A stretch of 6,839 bases of DNA from Nitrosomonadales bacterium (lineage in GTDB: Bacteria; Pseudomonadota; Gammaproteobacteria; Burkholderiales; SG8-41): contig VFLF01000561.1 in the NCBI GenBank assembly GCA_009885185.1, positions 1 through 6,839 of the forward strand, given 5' to 3'. Shown in pieces: positions 4,564-6,839 of this stretch. Below the pieces are notes generated by a model, which had not been told where the DNA came from, searched no databases, and saw only the letters and a program-made list of their open reading frames with translations. The position numbers and the translations under genes were made by a program. The stretch's first letter is position 1; the number at the start of each line of letters is the position of its first letter.

Positions 4564-4998
4564 ATGACGATTCGAACCTTGCGCGACATCGTTGCGCAGC
4601 AAACACCGGTAACGGCGCCCACATCCATGTCGGTGCGCGACGCGGCGATCGTGATGAGGCAGCGGCGCATCGGCGCAATGATGGTGGTTGAGAACGGTGT
4701 GCTGGCCGGTGTATTCACCGAGCGCGATGCACTGAATCGCGTGGTCGCCGAGGGCCGCGACCCACAAGCCACGTCTCTGGCCGACGTGATGACCAAAAAC
4801 CCGCGGACGTTAAGTCCTGACGCAATATTTACCGCCGCGCTCGAACTGATGCATGAAGGCCGTTTTCGCCATGTGCCGATCGTCGAGCACGGCGTGCCGG
4901 TGGGCATGGTGTCAGTGCGCGACGCGATGGGGCCGGAACTGGAATCATTCGTCTACGAAATGCTGCGCCAGGAGCAGGTATCGGAAGTGTTGGCGTAA
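4564..4998 (+). CDS. Two-CBS-domain protein
   Basis: This 144-residue cytoplasmic protein consists of a tandem pair of CBS domains (a Bateman module) and nothing else. CBS1 spans about residues 7-64 and ends in GVFTERDAL; CBS2 spans about 72-124 and ends in GMVSVRDAM. The G-x-[FV]-[ST]-x-R-D pattern at each end is the usual contact with the ribose or phosphate of adenine nucleotides such as AMP, ATP or NAD. Such proteins sense energy state and modulate a partner. A strong AGGAGG (4553-4558), five bases before ATG 4564, sets the start; in-frame upstream ATGs at 4459 and 4522 lack such a site and would add a low-complexity Arg/Gly-rich extension. It is divergent from the three-subunit enzyme operon and 85 bases before the cupin gene. 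No partner can be identified. Confidence 0.9.
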   Translation: MTIRTLRDIVAQQTPVTAPTSMSVRDAAIVMRQRRIGAMMVVENGVLAGVFTERDALNRVVAEGRDPQATSLADVMTKNPRTLSPDAIFTAALELMHEGRFRHVPIVEHGVPVGMVSVRDAMGPELESFVYEMLRQEQVSEVLA

Positions 4999-5012
4999 AT
5001 TCGCAACACTGC

Positions 5013-5044
5013 GGCCGTGAACTGGACGGCCTCCGCCTTCGGCG
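5013..5044 (+). terminator. Tandem hairpins after the CBS gene, weak terminator or attenuator
   Basis: GGCCGT (5013-5018) pairs with ACGGCC (5026-5031) around a seven-base loop. A second small stem, CGCC-TTC-GGCG (5034-5044), follows immediately. No U-tract follows, so intrinsic termination is not convincing. The hairpins lie between the CBS stop and a candidate promoter of the cupin gene. Confidence 0.3.
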
Positions 5045-5050
5045 TGCCTG

Positions 5051-5059
5051 TGCAATAAT
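5051..5059 (+). promoter_or_regulatory. Possible extended -10 promoter for the cupin gene
   Basis: TGCAATAAT (5051-5059) combines the TGn of an extended -10 with AATAAT, five of six matches to TATAAT. No good -35 lies at the proper distance, which extended -10 promoters tolerate. The transcript would start about 18 bases before ATG 5084 and still include the CGGAGG ribosome site. Confidence 0.35.
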
Positions 5060-5083
5060 CCGCACGGTACTTCCGGAGGCAAC

Positions 5084-5905
5084 ATGCAGTTTCACGTGGG
5101 TCAACTCAATGAGTCCCGCTTCGCCGTGCCGCACGGCTATGCGCAGCGTTCGCGCGGCTACGAGCGTGCATCGCTGATCGACCGCGGCATCGGCTCGGTA
5201 CACATGGGCGTGGGGGTTTGCCGGCTGGCCGCGGGCGGCAGCGTGGATGCCTGCGTGCACGCCAACGAAAAAGGGATTTATGTTTTCGAGGGCGCTGTCG
5301 AATTAAAGCGCGGCAGCGATGTTTTCGTGTTGGGCAAGGACGACTACGCGCTGATACCCACCGGCACGCCGCATGCCTATCGCAATGTGAGTGGACAACC
5401 CGCGCGCTGGTTCGACATGCAGGCGCCGCAGCCCAAGCCGCCGGGCAAATGGCAGGATACATTTTTTGTCGGTGATGAGGCTGCTGGGCCGGGCGCGGGC
5501 CCGATCAAAACGGGGCACTTTGAGACGCGCGCCCCCATTATCAATCCCAATGCCGGTGTGTCGGGCCTGCGCGTGTATCGCTTTATGGAAAAGGAATTCG
5601 GCGCGCAGTGTTTTTACATGATGCGCGGCGAGCTTGCGCCGGGCGGGGTGCGCGGTTATCACGATCACCCGGTCGAAGAGAGTTATCTCGCGTTAAGCGG
5701 CGAGGCGATCATGTCGATTGAAGGCGAGGATTTTCATCTCAAGGCGGGCGATTACGTGTGGACGGGCGTGGGCGCGTGCCACGCATTCAGGCACATCGGG
5801 ACGGAGACGTTTCGCTGGATCGAGACGCAGGCGCCGCAGTTCCCGGCGCATCAGGGTACGCGCAACTACAACGTGTGGGAAAAATTTCTTCAAGGGCAAT
5901 CATGA
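5084..5905 (+). CDS. Bicupin protein with one intact metal site
   Basis: This 273-residue protein has two cupin barrels. The second matches the classical motif closely: GGVRGYHDHPVEESYLALSG gives His193, His195 and Glu199, and His233 in GACHAF completes a metal site, although motif 2 lacks the usual Pro and final Asn. The first barrel has a good motif 2 (PTGTPHAYRN, His97), but motif 1 reads HAN-EKG, with Asn61 and Lys63 where His and Glu are expected, so it probably binds no metal. This arrangement, one catalytic and one structural barrel, resembles bicupins such as ureidoglycine aminohydrolase (AllE), but I do not see enough to assign that reaction. CGGAGG (5074-5079) precedes ATG 5084. The stop overlaps the start of the next Bug receptor gene as ATGA, implying coupled translation and perhaps a shared substrate. 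The function is otherwise unknown. Confidence 0.85.
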   Translation: MQFHVGQLNESRFAVPHGYAQRSRGYERASLIDRGIGSVHMGVGVCRLAAGGSVDACVHANEKGIYVFEGAVELKRGSDVFVLGKDDYALIPTGTPHAYRNVSGQPARWFDMQAPQPKPPGKWQDTFFVGDEAAGPGAGPIKTGHFETRAPIINPNAGVSGLRVYRFMEKEFGAQCFYMMRGELAPGGVRGYHDHPVEESYLALSGEAIMSIEGEDFHLKAGDYVWTGVGACHAFRHIGTETFRWIETQAPQFPAHQGTRNYNVWEKFLQGQS

Positions 5906-6839
5906 TGCGATTTGGATTAAGCGTGGGCGCGCTGGCGGCCTTGATGGTCAGTGGCGCAGCAAATGTTGCAAATGCCGCCGACCCGGTGAAAAACTTTCCC
6001 GCCAAGCCGGTACGCATCATCGTCGGCTACGCGCCCGGCGGTGGCGTGGATATGGCTGCGCGTCTGGTCGGGCAGGGGCTGGCCGAGGAATGGAAAGGCA
6101 CGGTGGTGATCGACAATCGGCCCGGTGCCGCCGGTGGCATCGGCACTGAAATGACCGCGCGGGCGCCGGCGGACGGCTACACCATGATGTTGTGCAACAT
6201 CGGCACGCACGGCATCACGCCGGCGCGCGTGGCGAAACTGCCGTACGATCCCATCAGGGATTTTTCGTTTTTGTCGCGCGTGGGCGGTAATCCGAATGTG
6301 CTGATGGCGCATGCCTCCCTGCCGGCGCGCAATATTCAGGAACTGGTTGCGCATGCCAAGGCCAATCCCGGCAAGCTGAGCTACGGTTCGTCGGGCGTCG
6401 GCGCATCGCCGCACTTGTCCATAGAGTTGCTTAAAATGATGGCGGGCATCAATATCGTACACGTGCCGTACAAAGGCGCCGCACCCGCGCTATCGGACGT
6501 GATGGGCGGCCAAATTCCATTGTCGGTGGGCAATCTGCCGGGCGGGCCGTTGGCGGCGATCCGATCGGGCAAAGTGCGCGGGCTGGCGGTGACTACACTC
6601 AAGCGCAGTTCAAAAGCGCCCGATGTGCCGACCATGGCCGAAAGCGGCGTGCCGGGTTATGAGGTGAACGGCTGGTACGGTATTTGTTCGCCGAAACTGC
6701 CGCGCGCGCTCGAAGCCAAAATCAATGCCGACCTCATCAAGGTGCTCGCAACGAACACGCTGAAGCAGCGTCTCGACGACCAGGGCATCGACGTGCAGTC
6801 GTCAACGCCGCAGGAACTCGAAGCGCACGCGCGCGCAGA
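5902..6839 (+). CDS. Bug/TTT-family periplasmic receptor, 3' end cut by the window
   Basis: The frame is open from ATG 5902 to the window end, giving 312 residues; 10-20 more would complete a normal member. A signal peptide ends at a likely ANA site (residues 23-25). Family landmarks follow: KPVRIIVGYAPGGGVD (35-50), VVIDNRPGAAGGIG (68-81), ADGYTMM, LPYDPIRDFSFLSRV, HVPYKG (187-192), and VPTMAESGVPGYEV. The protein should bind a small organic acid in the periplasm. The gene starts within the stop of the cupin gene (ATGA, 5902-5905), with AAGGG at 5892-5896 as ribosome site; ATG 5905 is an equally plausible start. The coupling suggests that receptor and cupin protein act on the same compound. 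Permease genes are not in view but could follow downstream. It is clearly a paralogue of 813-1796 rather than a recent duplicate, since the two differ at many positions. Confidence 0.92.
   Translation, partial: MMRFGLSVGALAALMVSGAANVANAADPVKNFPAKPVRIIVGYAPGGGVDMAARLVGQGLAEEWKGTVVIDNRPGAAGGIGTEMTARAPADGYTMMLCNIGTHGITPARVAKLPYDPIRDFSFLSRVGGNPNVLMAHASLPARNIQELVAHAKANPGKLSYGSSGVGASPHLSIELLKMMAGINIVHVPYKGAAPALSDVMGGQIPLSVGNLPGGPLAAIRSGKVRGLAVTTLKRSSKAPDVPTMAESGVPGYEVNGWYGICSPKLPRALEAKINADLIKVLATNTLKQRLDDQGIDVQSSTPQELEAHARA

Noticed and set aside
5917..6462. 181-codon minus-strand frame opposite the last Bug gene
   Set aside because: It is wholly antisense to a clear Bug receptor and is His/Arg-rich without a motif.

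Overview
The window looks like a GC-rich betaproteobacterial chromosome segment, probably Burkholderiales-like. The main argument is three separate Bug/TTT-type periplasmic solute receptors: a C-terminal remnant at 1-78, a complete one at 813-1796 and a nearly complete one at 5902-6839. This family is strongly expanded in Bordetella, Achromobacter and related genera. The rest is a mixed catabolic and accessory gene set. No rRNA, tRNA, transposase, integrase or CRISPR array was seen.

Layout: positions 1-78 hold the end of a plus-strand Bug receptor, followed by a hairpin and a short hexamer repeat. From 283 to 4344 every gene is on the minus strand. In transcription order these are a three-gene nitrile hydratase/thiocyanate hydrolase-type cluster (4344 to 2963), a 309-base spacer packed with inverted repeats including a REP-like hairpin, an SDR oxidoreductase (2653 to 1889), a Bug receptor (1796 to 813) and an HD-domain phosphohydrolase of the SpoT/MESH1 type (711 to 283). 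A 219-base divergent region (4345-4563) separates these from plus-strand genes: a two-CBS-domain protein (4564-4998), a two-cupin protein (5084-5905) and a Bug receptor overlapping the cupin gene by 4 bases and running off the window.

The centrepiece is the metalloenzyme cluster. Its alpha-type subunit has the CTLCSC metal claw, which in this family indicates a cobalt centre with oxidised cysteines. The beta subunit of ordinary nitrile hydratase is split into two polypeptides, encoded in N-half then C-half order and joined by an ATGA overlap. This three-subunit design is known for thiocyanate hydrolase (ScnB-ScnA-ScnC) and toyocamycin nitrile hydratase. The alpha-type subunit also carries a His/Asp-rich N-terminal tail with 11 His in the first 34 residues. 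No activator (P14K/P15K type), cobalt transporter or amidase lies in the window, so the substrate (nitrile, thiocyanate or other) is open.

The flanking genes could form a small catabolic island: Bug receptors for capturing an organic acid, an SDR for oxidising an alcohol or reducing a ketone, and a bicupin translationally coupled to its own receptor. A single pathway is only inference from proximity; no shared substrate can be read from the sequence.
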